A DNA stretch of 64,000 nucleotides, taken from assembly GCF_000235605.1 (NCBI RefSeq), contig NC_016584.1, positions 1,600,001-1,664,000 on the forward strand, read 5' to 3'. Positions within the stretch are counted from its first letter, which is position 1. Each line of letters starts with the position of its first letter. The translations under genes and the position numbers were made by a program. This document shows positions 28,102-36,806 of the stretch, in pieces. Origin of the DNA: Desulfosporosinus orientis DSM 765 (GTDB lineage: Bacteria > Bacillota > Desulfitobacteriia > Desulfitobacteriales > Desulfitobacteriaceae). The notes under the pieces were generated by a model that was not told the DNA's origin, did not search any database, and was given only the letters and a program-made list of their open reading frames with translations.

Positions 28102-29406
28102 GTGAGGATACTATATTATCTCAATCAATTCTTTGCCGGAATCGGTGGTGAAGAAAAGGCCGATAGTCCTTTATCTTTCGAGGAAAAGCCACTTGGAACA
28201 GCTGCCGGTTTCGGCAGGCTCCTCGGCGAAGGATTTACGGTGCCAATTGTAGCAGTTTGCGGGGATAATTACTTCAATAGTCATAAAGAGGAAGTCTTAG
28301 GAAAAATCGTGGCTAAGGCTAAGGAATACCATGTTGATCTGATTATCGCCGGACCCGCCTTTAACGCAGGCCGGTACGGTGTAGCCTGCGGAGCCCTCTG
28401 CGAGGCGGCTTCCCGTGAACTCGGAATCCCTGGGATCACAGGTATGTATGTAGAAAATCCAGCGGTGGAAACCTACCGCCGCTGGGCTTACATTTTCCCA
28501 ACCTCAGAAAAAGTCTCTGGGATGAGGGAGGCTCTTTTTAAAATCACTGAGTTTGTCCATAAGCTTGCAAGCGGCGAAACCCTGGGTTCTGCCCGGGAAG
28601 AAGGGTATATCCCTCGGGGAATTCGAAAACTGGTGTATCGCGAGGAGGATGGGGCAAAGCGGCTTGTGGATATGCTGGAAGCAAAGCTGAAGGGCGAACC
28701 TTTTCTGACTGAGCTGCCCATACAAATCACAGACAAAGTGGCCCCGGCACCGCCGGTTGCCTCACTTAAAGAGGCGACGATTGCTCTGGTGACGACGGGG
28801 GGAATCGTACCCCAGGGTAATCCTGACCGGATTCGTTCCTTTGGAGCCGGGGATTGGAAAGCCTATGAAATTTACGGAAAACAGAGGCTGGAGGGCACAG
28901 AGTATGAGACGATTCACGGAGGATATAATCCAGACTTTGTAAATAGGAACCCCAATTATGTGGTGCCCGTTGGCATCATGCGTGAATTGGAAGAGGAAGG
29001 CTTGATCGGGGGTTTGCACCAGTGGTTTTATTCCACATCCGGGGTGGGAGCAGCCGTTAATACCTGCCGGAAAGACGGTCAGGAAATGGCGGCGTTACTC
29101 CGCCGGGAAAGGGTGGATGGAGTGATTCTCACCTCGACCTGAGGGACTTGTACGCGTTGCGGTGCAACGATCGCCAAAGAGATAGAGAGACAAGGGATAC
29201 CCACAAGCATTATTACCGCCATGTATACCTTGGCCGCCAATGCCGGGGCCAATCGGGTGGCTGCAGGGACGAAGATTCCTTACCCTTGTGGTAATCCGGA
29301 AGTCCCGGCCAACCGTGACCGGGAAATCGGCCGCCAGGTATTATTGGCAGCCCTTGGCTTACTGGAGAAGAGACTGGAGAAACCTCAGGTTGTGATCATG
29401 GATTAA
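28102..29406 (+). CDS. grdH: selenoprotein subunit of reductase component B, betaine/sarcosine type (in-frame UGA = Sec347)
   Basis: 434 aa when the UGA at 29140-29142 is read as selenocysteine. It gives TSTUGTCTRCGA, the UxxCxxC motif of GrdB/GrdF/GrdH proteins, which activates the substrate amine. GTG start with AGGAGGGG upstream. Without Sec reading the gene appears as two separate ORFs. N-terminal family features are RILYYLNQFFAGIGGEEKAD and the cysteine pair in GPAFNAGRYGVACGALC. It forms component B with the next gene. The symbol follows the betaine form because the partner lacks the glycine-type processing cysteine; sarcosine (grdF) is an alternative. Confidence 0.93.
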
Positions 29407-29418
29407 GGGGGTTGGATC

Positions 29419-30711
29419 ATGAGATTAGAAATGGGAAGCTTTAAGATTAAACACATTCAATTTTCCAGTAAAACCTGCTTAAACAACGGGGTATTAGAAA
29501 TCAATCGTGAAGAGCTGGCAGCCGCTCTTTTGGAAGATAAAACCTTTTCTGAAGCGGGGATTGAGATTGTTGTTCCGGGAGAAAAGACCCGCATTGTTCA
29601 CGTGATCGATGCCGTTGAGCCCCGGTTCAAGGAGGGGGACACCCTTCCGTATGCCGGAGTGGATTCATCCGTTGGGCAATTGGGGAGGGGGACAACCTAC
29701 CGGATGGAGGGGGTTGCTGTGCTTACATCCTGTCAATTCCCCCTGACCCGACACGGCGGGTTGAATATTGTCAGAGATAGCGTTCTGGATATGGTTGGAC
29801 CTGCCGGACCGCTGACCCCCTTTAGTTCACTGATTAATGTCGTTTGTTCTCTGAAATTACGGCCGGGAATGGATGAAGATCAGTACGAACAGTCGGTGAG
29901 AACTGCCGGTATTCGAGCAGCTCGATATTTAGGACAAGTTCTTAAAGGTCAGGTACCGGACAGCATGACCTCCTATTCTCTGGAGGGAGCTAAGGCAGGT
30001 CTCCCCAATGTGGCCTACCTTTATCAGGTTCACTCCGTGGGACTTAACTTAAGCAGTTTCCTCTATAATCTGCGCTTTGATAATTTGCTTCCTGTCATTG
30101 TACATCCCAATGAAATTCTGGACGGGGCTGTGGTGGACGGAAATTGGAGCCATCCCAATGTCAAAACACCGACCTGGTTCCATACCAATAACCCGCTCAT
30201 CCGGGAGTTGTACCAAAGACACGGGAAATCCCTCAATTTTGTGGGTGTGGTGTTTTTCCGGGGCCGTTTTGAGGAAATGGAGGGCAAAAAGCGCTGTGCC
30301 CAGCGCGTTGCCGCATCCGCTCAGTTACTTAAGGCTGATGGTGTCGTCGCTTCCTGGGAAGGGGATGGCAATGCTTTTATGGAAACCATGCTCAGCCTGA
30401 AGGCCTGTGAAAAGAGAGGAATCAAAACGGCCATAATGACTTTTGAGCATGGTGGGGCCGAAGGTGTTGATGAGCCGTTGTTTTACAGCGAGCCTGAGGT
30501 GGATGCGATTATCAGCTTAGGAAGCTGGGACCCTCCTATCACCTTACCCCCTGTGGATCGGGTGGTTGGCGGGGATACTCTAAGGATTCGTCCGGAGCAG
30601 GGCGGAATCGATCTGCCGGCTAAGGATGAAATCAAACTGGTGGACCGCTTGGAAGTCTTCACCGCAGCCAATGAATTTGGCTTTTCGAAATTAAGTTGTG
30701 AAGAGTTTTGA
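29419..30711 (+). CDS. grdI: partner subunit of reductase component B, betaine/sarcosine type (GrdE/GrdG/GrdI family)
   Basis: 430 aa, ATG behind GGGGG, 12 bases after the selenoprotein gene. It is homologous to GrdE, the proprotein that in glycine reductase is cut at an internal cysteine near residue 242 to form a pyruvoyl group. Here the equivalent region reads AVVDGNWSHPNVKTPTWFHT with no cysteine, as recalled for betaine-type 48-kDa subunits that stay uncut. Other family segments are GRGTTYRMEGVAVLTSCQ, LTPFSSLINVV and KTAIMTFEHGGAEG. Together with the SSS transporter this points to betaine or sarcosine as substrate. It ends the operon before a terminator. Confidence 0.9.
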   Translation: MRLEMGSFKIKHIQFSSKTCLNNGVLEINREELAAALLEDKTFSEAGIEIVVPGEKTRIVHVIDAVEPRFKEGDTLPYAGVDSSVGQLGRGTTYRMEGVAVLTSCQFPLTRHGGLNIVRDSVLDMVGPAGPLTPFSSLINVVCSLKLRPGMDEDQYEQSVRTAGIRAARYLGQVLKGQVPDSMTSYSLEGAKAGLPNVAYLYQVHSVGLNLSSFLYNLRFDNLLPVIVHPNEILDGAVVDGNWSHPNVKTPTWFHTNNPLIRELYQRHGKSLNFVGVVFFRGRFEEMEGKKRCAQRVAASAQLLKADGVVASWEGDGNAFMETMLSLKACEKRGIKTAIMTFEHGGAEGVDEPLFYSEPEVDAIISLGSWDPPITLPPVDRVVGGDTLRIRPEQGGIDLPAKDEIKLVDRLEVFTAANEFGFSKLSCEEF

Positions 30712-30782
30712 TCTGTTGCCTAAGTTAGCATCAAGAGGACCCTACATGCGTGGACAAAGCCTGCCTGCTTTGTCGGGAACAG

Positions 30783-30812
30783 CCACAAAAACATTGAGTT
30801 TTTGTGGTTTTT
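30783..30812 (+). terminator. terminator of the component B operon
   Basis: Perfect 10-bp stem CCACAAAAAC/GTTTTTGTGG (30783-30792 with 30798-30807) followed by a T run. Confidence 0.92.
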
Positions 30813-30927
30813 CGCTGTAAAGGGGTCATTGTTAATAATTTGTTAAGAAATTTTTAAGGAAGATTTAAGATTAATGCGTTAAAATGTAATTTGGGGAAAA
30901 AAATACATATAATTTCGAGGTGTGTTA

Positions 30928-31599
30928 ATGGAACCGGTTATAGAAATAGTCGACTTGTGCAAGGTCTATAAGCTGGGAACAGTCGATGTCGAAGTCCTGA
31001 AAAACATCAATGGGCGCATTGACAAGGGTGAGTTTGTTTCCATCATGGGACCCTCAGGTTCGGGAAAAAGTACTCTTCTCTATTTAATAGGCGGCCTGGA
31101 TAAACCCACTTCCGGGTGCATCAAAGTTAACGGCAAGGATATTTCCGTGATGAAGGATAAAGAGGAAAGCTCCATGCGCAGAAAGGAAATCGGTTTTGTC
31201 TTTCAGTTTTACAATCTCATCCCCAATTTGAGTGTGGAAGAAAACGTTTTGCTTCCTATTTTATTGGATGGGAAAAAGCTAAAAAGTTATCAAGATAAGC
31301 TGAAGGAAATTCTCGATATCGTAGGTCTCCTGGAACGGAGGAACCATACCCCCAGGGAATTATCTGGCGGTCAGCAGCAGCGGGTTGCCATTGCCAGAGC
31401 CTTAATCAATGAGCCGGATATTATTTTAGCCGATGAACCCATCGGAAATCTGGATTCGAAAACGGGAACTGAAGTTATGGAACTTCTGAAGACCATTAAC
31501 AGGGAAAAAGGGCGGACGATTGTCCAAGTGACCCATTCCAGGGAAGCGGCAGATTATGGGCAAAGAATGATTAACTTAAAGGATGGGAAGGTATGCTAA
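30928..31599 (+). CDS. ABC transporter ATP-binding protein, MacB/LolD type
   Basis: 223 aa from ATG 30928, just after GAGGTG. It shows a complete ABC ATPase: Walker A GPSGSGKST, Q-loop FVFQFYNL, signature LSGGQQQRVAIARAL and Walker B IILADEPIGNLDS. The short N-terminus (VIEIVDLCKVYKLGTVDVEVLKN) is that of the MacB/LolD/FtsE group, which work with FtsX-fold permeases rather than classic importers. It overlaps the membrane-fusion gene by 7 bases, forming a three-gene exporter. Confidence 0.95.
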   Translation: MEPVIEIVDLCKVYKLGTVDVEVLKNINGRIDKGEFVSIMGPSGSGKSTLLYLIGGLDKPTSGCIKVNGKDISVMKDKEESSMRRKEIGFVFQFYNLIPNLSVEENVLLPILLDGKKLKSYQDKLKEILDIVGLLERRNHTPRELSGGQQQRVAIARALINEPDIILADEPIGNLDSKTGTEVMELLKTINREKGRTIVQVTHSREAADYGQRMINLKDGKVC

Positions 31600-32678
31600 G
31601 GATGAAAAAGAGACTGGTTATTGGACTTATCATCGGGCTAATGATTTTGACTGTGACAGGATGCGGCAAAGAACCCCCGAAGGTTACTGACCAAAGCGCA
31701 GCTAAGCCGGAAGCCCAGCAGTTCATAGAAGCTTTTGGGGTAGTTAAGTCTACGGAAGTGAAAAATATTACTATCGATTATCCATCCGAGGTTGCGAAGA
31801 TCAATGTTGTCGAGGGTCAACGAGTCAAGAAAGGAGATGTTTTGGTTACCTTAGATTCGCGAAGTTATTCTGAGCTAATTAATAATAAAGAACTAGAATT
31901 AAAAACTCTGCAGGTTGAACTGTCCAGTTTAAAGCGAGATTATGAGAAAAAAAGCACTAGCTTGGTAAACAACACTGATCCTGAAATCTTGAGATATTTA
32001 AATGATAAGCAGCATGCAGAAGATTTATATCAGCAAGCTTTAGAAGATTTAGCCGCCCAACAAGCTTTGTATGAGTCGGGCGCCCTGTCCCTAAATGAAC
32101 TTAATGAGTTCAAGTCAACTGTCGACGCCAAGAAAAAGGCTGTTGAAGATGCCCATTTCCTTGCGGATAATACCAGGAAAGGAATTCAAGAAAAGCTGGA
32201 CCAGCTGCAAACCTCTATTGATGAGAAAAGCCTTCAAGTCACCTCTAAACAACTTGATCTCCAAGCAGATCAGGACAAGATGAACAAGAGCTACATAAAG
32301 GGCAATGACGTAATTGTCGATGTTCCCAACGGAGTAGTCACTGATATTAACTGCTCTCAGGGAGATATAATCATGGACGACGAAGGAAAAAAACTGTTAA
32401 GCGTTCTGAACAGGGACAGCGTAGTAATAGAGGCCGATGTGGCTGAAGAATTCATTAAGGATGTAAGGTTAGGGGCTGAAGTTATCATTAATCCCCAGGC
32501 AGATAAAGCAAAGGTTTACAACGGGAAAGTTATTTCCATCGCAGAGAAAGCAGTCCTAAAAAACAATGAAACCATAGTCCCTGTTCGGATATCCATCGAA
32601 AATCTGGACAGCTTTCTGCTTCCTGAATTTAATGTTGATGTGCAAATAAAGTTTGAAAGTAAAAAGCAATCCCAGTAA
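31593..32678 (+). CDS. membrane-fusion lipoprotein (HlyD/MacA type) of the ABC exporter
   Basis: 361 aa; ATG at 31593, with a second ATG three codons later also possible. The N-terminal signal ends in a lipobox (TVTGC), so the mature protein would be anchored outside the membrane through its Cys. A biotinyl-lipoyl-like half (INVVEGQRVKKGDVLVTLD) is followed by a long coiled coil (about residues 100-225) and the second half-motif (PNGVVTDINCSQGDII), then a beta-barrel domain. This is the MacA/HlyD periplasmic-adaptor plan, used by Gram-positives for peptide or antibiotic export and sensing. Confidence 0.92.
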   Translation: MLRMKKRLVIGLIIGLMILTVTGCGKEPPKVTDQSAAKPEAQQFIEAFGVVKSTEVKNITIDYPSEVAKINVVEGQRVKKGDVLVTLDSRSYSELINNKELELKTLQVELSSLKRDYEKKSTSLVNNTDPEILRYLNDKQHAEDLYQQALEDLAAQQALYESGALSLNELNEFKSTVDAKKKAVEDAHFLADNTRKGIQEKLDQLQTSIDEKSLQVTSKQLDLQADQDKMNKSYIKGNDVIVDVPNGVVTDINCSQGDIIMDDEGKKLLSVLNRDSVVIEADVAEEFIKDVRLGAEVIINPQADKAKVYNGKVISIAEKAVLKNNETIVPVRISIENLDSFLLPEFNVDVQIKFESKKQSQ

Positions 32679-32725
32679 AGAGCAGGCTATAACAAGCGGG
32701 GAGTTGCTTTAGGAGTGATAAGAGA

Positions 32726-35230
32726 TTGGGTATCATCACCAAGTTTATAATTAAGAGTATTCTCGAAAAGAAGCTGCGGACCTTTCTGATCGTCTTATCC
32801 ATCGTTTTATCCTCGGGGGTTTTCTTTGCTTCTTTGGCTATTTCCGGAAGTCTGGAAGAAATGCTTATTAAAGGAATTCAGGATTCTCTGGGTAATGCGG
32901 ATATTACCATTTCAGCAACGGAAAAATCCCCTTCCCCATCCTTTTACATGGATAAAGCCGAAGCTTATCGGGACCGCACGGAATACATTATCGGCGAGCT
33001 GAATGGCAGTGCCCTTTATAAACCCAGCTGGAATGAAGAGGTCAGTGTCAGCCTGACCGGGGCGGCTCTGGAGGATGTTCAAAAAATGACCCCCTTTACC
33101 ATCCAGGAGCAGAGTAACTTATATCCTTTTGAGGGCAGAAAGATTATTATCAGTAAAACAACGGCGGATAAGTACGATTTAAAAGTTGGCGACAGCTTGG
33201 AGCTCAAGTTCGGGCAAGCTGAAGAAATCTCCCGGCAAAAATTTAAGATTTGCGGAGTTGCCTCGCCAACGGGGTTTTTTAAAGGAAGTTCCAAATCTAT
33301 TTCGGCAATTGTCCCCAGGGAGCTGTTAAGCAATTTAAAAGTTGCCCGGGGAAAGGTGGAAGTTGTCTATATTAAGCTGCTTAAGGCGGAAGACAAAAAG
33401 GAAATGATCGAACTGCTGGCCGGGGACTATAAAAATTATGATGTCAGGGAGATGTTTCCTTATGAGGAAATAAAGCAGGAAACATCCGCCATCTCAGCCA
33501 TCTTTCTGATGCTGTCTTCCATTGTGTTTTTTATGAGTATTTTTATCATTTATTCTTCTTTTAAAGTAATTACCGCGGAAAAGCTGCCCATTATCGGGAC
33601 CTTCAGAAGTTTAGGCGCCACCAAAAAAATGACCAACCGCTTGTTGTTAGGGGAAAGCCTGCTCTACGGTGTGGTCGGCGGGATTTTGGGCTGTGGTGTC
33701 GGCGTAGGAATCCTCTACCTGATGTCCCAGGCTTTAAGCGGTATGATAAACGGCTCGGAGGGAATGGTCTTTAAAACAACCATCCGGTTTTCAAGCCTGA
33801 ATTTTGTCTTAGCCTTTGCCATGGCTGTTTTCCTTTGTTTTGTCAGCTCCATAATCCCCATTATCAAGGTATCTAGGATACCCATTAAGGAGATTGTTTT
33901 GAATTCTGTGCAAAGCCACAAGGAACGAAGGAGGTTATGGCTGATCCTGGGGATTGTCTTTATGATCGTGGCTTTTCTCTCTTCCTTGATTGATTCCGAT
34001 GAGTTAAGGCCGATTGTGGGCAGTTTGGGGATGCTCCTTTCCCTGACGGCGGTGGTGATGCTAGCCCCTTATCTCGTTTCCATCTTTCTCAAAGTCTTCG
34101 CAGCCCTGTACGCTTACGTTTTCGGAAACATAGGGATTCTCGCTGCTAAAAACCTGCGGGAAAATCAAAATATCATTAATAACATCTCCATGCTGGCTAT
34201 CGGCATAGCCTGCCTGCTTTTAATCAACACCGCCAGCTACGATAATGTGGTAAGCATAACGGATCAATTCCGGAATACCTTGTACGATATTGAAATGTAT
34301 ACGGCTAAAGGGGACCGCAATCTTGAGAACAGGCTCCTCAGTATTGAGGGCGTGAAGGAAGTCTATGGGGATTATGAGACCTATAGTGTCGAGGTTGAGG
34401 GTACAAACGAGAGGATATCCCGTCTCAAAGGGGTGGACAATGGCAAGATCCTGGACTTCTGGAATATCTATATGGATGGCGATATCCAGGCTGAGCTCGG
34501 CCGCCTGGATGAAGGACGGAATATTTTATTGACCAATACTTTAAAGGAAAGGCTGAAGGTCAAGGAAGGGGATTTAATTAAGCTTAAGCTGAACCAGCGT
34601 GAAAAGGAGTATAAGGTAATTGGCTTTTTTGAGGATTTTGCTACCAGCAACTATGTAGGGTTGGTTTCCCAGCGATTTTTAAAAGCGGATATGCAGTTGG
34701 AATATTACTCCGGTCTCTATATTAAGACATCTCAAAATCCGGAAGATGTTCTTAAGAAAATTGAAAAGGAATTTATCAGAATCAGGCCTTACCTGCAGAC
34801 TAAAAATGCGCTGCAGGAGGAATACATGGCCTCTAACCAGCAGGTTACTCTGCTGATGTCCGGTTTTTCCGTTCTCTCTATTGTGATTGGGGTTTTTGGA
34901 GTCCTGAATAATCTCCTGATCAGTTTTCTCGTGCGCAAGCGCTCCCTGGCCGTCTTAAAATCCATGGGCATGAGCAAAGTACAAACAGTTAAGATGATCT
35001 TCATTGAAGCTCTGACTGGGGGAGCCATCGGAGGCTTGCTGGGGGTTATCGCCGGAACCTTAATGATCATTATCCTGGTGGGTACCAGCCATTCCCGGGA
35101 GATTCATTTCCCCTTTGACTCCTATGTACTCTATGTTATGGCCGGCGTGGGCTTAATGGTTATTGCTTCCATTGTTCCGGCTCTGAAATCTTCGAGGCTG
35201 GATATTGTGTCTTCCATTAAGCTGGAGTGA
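32726..35230 (+). CDS. FtsX-fold ABC permease, MacB-like, duplicated
   Basis: 834 aa, TTG start behind AGGAGTGATAAGAGA. It has the two-copy FtsX plan: an N-terminal helix (ITKFIIKSILEKKLRTFLIVLSI), a large external MacB-type domain (about 40-250), three helices, a second helix near 470, a second external domain and three final helices with LLGVIAGTLMIIILVG. It completes the ABC exporter with the two upstream genes. The substrate is unknown; such systems export antimicrobial peptides, lipids or lipoproteins. The last 16 residues reappear almost exactly in a fragment 440 bases downstream, a sign of a lost duplicate. Confidence 0.9.
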   Translation: MGIITKFIIKSILEKKLRTFLIVLSIVLSSGVFFASLAISGSLEEMLIKGIQDSLGNADITISATEKSPSPSFYMDKAEAYRDRTEYIIGELNGSALYKPSWNEEVSVSLTGAALEDVQKMTPFTIQEQSNLYPFEGRKIIISKTTADKYDLKVGDSLELKFGQAEEISRQKFKICGVASPTGFFKGSSKSISAIVPRELLSNLKVARGKVEVVYIKLLKAEDKKEMIELLAGDYKNYDVREMFPYEEIKQETSAISAIFLMLSSIVFFMSIFIIYSSFKVITAEKLPIIGTFRSLGATKKMTNRLLLGESLLYGVVGGILGCGVGVGILYLMSQALSGMINGSEGMVFKTTIRFSSLNFVLAFAMAVFLCFVSSIIPIIKVSRIPIKEIVLNSVQSHKERRRLWLILGIVFMIVAFLSSLIDSDELRPIVGSLGMLLSLTAVVMLAPYLVSIFLKVFAALYAYVFGNIGILAAKNLRENQNIINNISMLAIGIACLLLINTASYDNVVSITDQFRNTLYDIEMYTAKGDRNLENRLLSIEGVKEVYGDYETYSVEVEGTNERISRLKGVDNGKILDFWNIYMDGDIQAELGRLDEGRNILLTNTLKERLKVKEGDLIKLKLNQREKEYKVIGFFEDFATSNYVGLVSQRFLKADMQLEYYSGLYIKTSQNPEDVLKKIEKEFIRIRPYLQTKNALQEEYMASNQQVTLLMSGFSVLSIVIGVFGVLNNLLISFLVRKRSLAVLKSMGMSKVQTVKMIFIEALTGGAIGGLLGVIAGTLMIIILVGTSHSREIHFPFDSYVLYVMAGVGLMVIASIVPALKSSRLDIVSSIKLE

Positions 35231-35253
35231 TCCTAAGTCAGCTTGCAGCTTTC

Positions 35254-35576
35254 CTGGCAGATGTTCATGGAACTGCCTTTGCAGCGAAAATACTTTCTCT
35301 TTTCTTACTGTCATTACTGCTGCAATGTTTGGTTCGAAACACTATGGAGAAATTTATGGCTATGTAAATCTCTCTGTTTATTTAGGTACTGCTCTGTCTG
35401 TTCCCGCTGTGGCAATGATATTTGATAAAACTGGTTCTTATCAGGTGGCATGGTTTCTTTGTATCGCATTAATTATGATTTCTCTTGTTGCCTTGCTCTA
35501 CAGTGATATAAAGTGCCATTCATTAAAAGATAATCGAGAGAATCAACAATCTGCAAGAAACACTAGTATAGCCTAA
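35254..35576 (+). pseudogene. 3' fragment of an MFS transporter gene
   Basis: The frame ending at 35576 encodes MFGSKHYGEIYGYVNLSVYLGTALSVPAVAMIFDKTGSYQVAWFLCIALIMISLVALLY, the last two or three helices and tail of a major facilitator (OFA/oxalate-formate-like) transporter. It has no start region or upstream helices, and a neighbouring frame carries further out-of-frame similarity, so it is a truncated remnant. It lies right after the ABC permease stop. Confidence 0.75.
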
Positions 35577-35627
35577 AGTAATAATATTTAGAAACTTCCA
35601 CTTACAGAGGGCCGTGTAAACAAGGTA

Positions 35628-35656
35628 AAACCGTCTATACCGAGTTTAGACGGTTT
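35628..35656 (+). terminator. hairpin after the MFS remnant
   Basis: Perfect 10-bp stem AAACCGTCTA/TAGACGGTTT (35628-35637 with 35647-35656). There is no strong T tract, so it may be a degraded terminator. Confidence 0.5.
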
Positions 35657-35660
35657 CCCG

Positions 35661-35711
35661 CATTAAAATCTTCAAGACTTAGTATTGTATCTTCTATAAA
35701 GCTTGAGTGAT
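35661..35711 (+). pseudogene. second copy of the ABC permease 3' end
   Basis: Encodes PALKSSRLSIVSSIKLE and a TGA stop, matching PALKSSRLDIVSSIKLE at the very end of the permease gene (35180-35230) except for one residue. DNA differences are mostly at third positions, so the copy is old. It indicates that a tandem permease gene once followed and was deleted, leaving only its tail. Confidence 0.8.
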
Positions 35712-35736
35712 CTTGTCAATTGGCGAATTCAAAGAA

Positions 35737-35784
35737 GAAAACAAAGAAAAGCTGTCTCTAACGAGGTAGCTTTTCTTTGTTTTC
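35737..35784. terminator. strong bidirectional-type hairpin
   Basis: Perfect 17-bp stem GAAAACAAAGAAAAGCT (35737-35753) with AGCTTTTCTTTGTTTTC (35768-35784). It separates the exporter debris from the methyltransferase cluster. A TATAAT at 35791 just after it may be the -10 of the next operon. Confidence 0.8.
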
Positions 35785-35884
35785 TTATGATATAATCATT
35801 GGGTTATAAAATGCAATTACCTAAAAGCTATAAGATAGTAATCTTATAACTCGTTATCAGAAAGGGTATGAGGGGGAGGAGCAG

Positions 35885-36760
35885 ATGGCTTCATTTACAG
35901 ATTTTAAATGTCCTCTAGGCTCAGACAGCAGCGGTTTTACAGAAGAAGTAGTAGAAAAGGTTGGCTTGCCGTTTCCCGAAGCTTATACCTATGCAGAAGG
36001 AATTGCCAGGATTGCCAGTACGGTACGGGAAGTGGAAGGAAGTGCCCTTTGTATGGTTCCGTTCTGCCATACCGTTGAAGCGGAAAGCTATGGCGGCAAC
36101 ATCAAGCTGGGAACAGCAAAAATAGGGCCGCGCTGTGAAGCCCCGGTCTTTCAAGATGAAAATGATTTATTGACCTTGCCGGATATGGATTTTGAGAAGG
36201 GACGCCTAAAAGCAAGTCTGGAGGCTGTCAAAATTCTTAAATCCGCCGGAGAAGCTGTTGGCATCCAGATTTGCGGACCGCTCACCACTTTAAATAATTT
36301 AATTGATATCGGCAAGCTCTTTAAGATCTGGAGAAAAAAACCGGAAGTGGTTGAAACGATCATAGAGAAGATGCGCCTGCAGGTGCTTCGCTATATGGAA
36401 AAGTCCCTGGAAGCCGGAGTGGATTTCATTGCCTTTGAAGATCCGGTGGGAGGGCTGAATATCCTGGGACCGAAATTTTTTGAGCGGCAGGGGCAGCAGT
36501 TTTCCAAACCCTTTGCGGAAGAAGCGCTCAAGTTAATTAATAAACGGCTGGTTTTGCATCTTTGTCCCAAAACCGCCCTGCAGTTAGTGGAGCTGGGAAT
36601 GGCTGAATGGGAGAACTATCCTTTGCCGGAACCGATGTCTTACGCACAAGCTTGTTTAGAGCTGCGGGGAAGCGTTGATTTAGTAGGAAGTGCCTGTATC
36701 CATAACCGCAATCGCATCTTAAAGGATGCCCAGATGAAGACCTTAAAGCTGGTGATTTAA
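35885..36760 (+). CDS. zinc methyltransferase, uroporphyrinogen-decarboxylase fold (MtaA/CmuA-like) 1
   Basis: 291 aa, shorter than the ~340 typical of the group; ATG follows GGGGGAGGAG. The zinc-binding motif of corrinoid methyltransferases, HxCxnC, is present as LHLCPK near residue 225 and VGSAC near 273. The N-terminal substrate lobe is reduced. These enzymes either demethylate a methylated substrate onto a corrinoid protein or transfer from the corrinoid to a thiol or tetrahydrofolate. With two more relatives, a corrinoid protein and an activator downstream, it belongs to one methyl-transfer system, but which half-reaction it performs is not evident. Confidence 0.82.
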   Translation: MASFTDFKCPLGSDSSGFTEEVVEKVGLPFPEAYTYAEGIARIASTVREVEGSALCMVPFCHTVEAESYGGNIKLGTAKIGPRCEAPVFQDENDLLTLPDMDFEKGRLKASLEAVKILKSAGEAVGIQICGPLTTLNNLIDIGKLFKIWRKKPEVVETIIEKMRLQVLRYMEKSLEAGVDFIAFEDPVGGLNILGPKFFERQGQQFSKPFAEEALKLINKRLVLHLCPKTALQLVELGMAEWENYPLPEPMSYAQACLELRGSVDLVGSACIHNRNRILKDAQMKTLKLVI

Positions 36761-36806
36761 TCTCTGCTTTAAATCCAAAGTAAAGTAAATTAGGAGGAAT
36801 TCTTAG

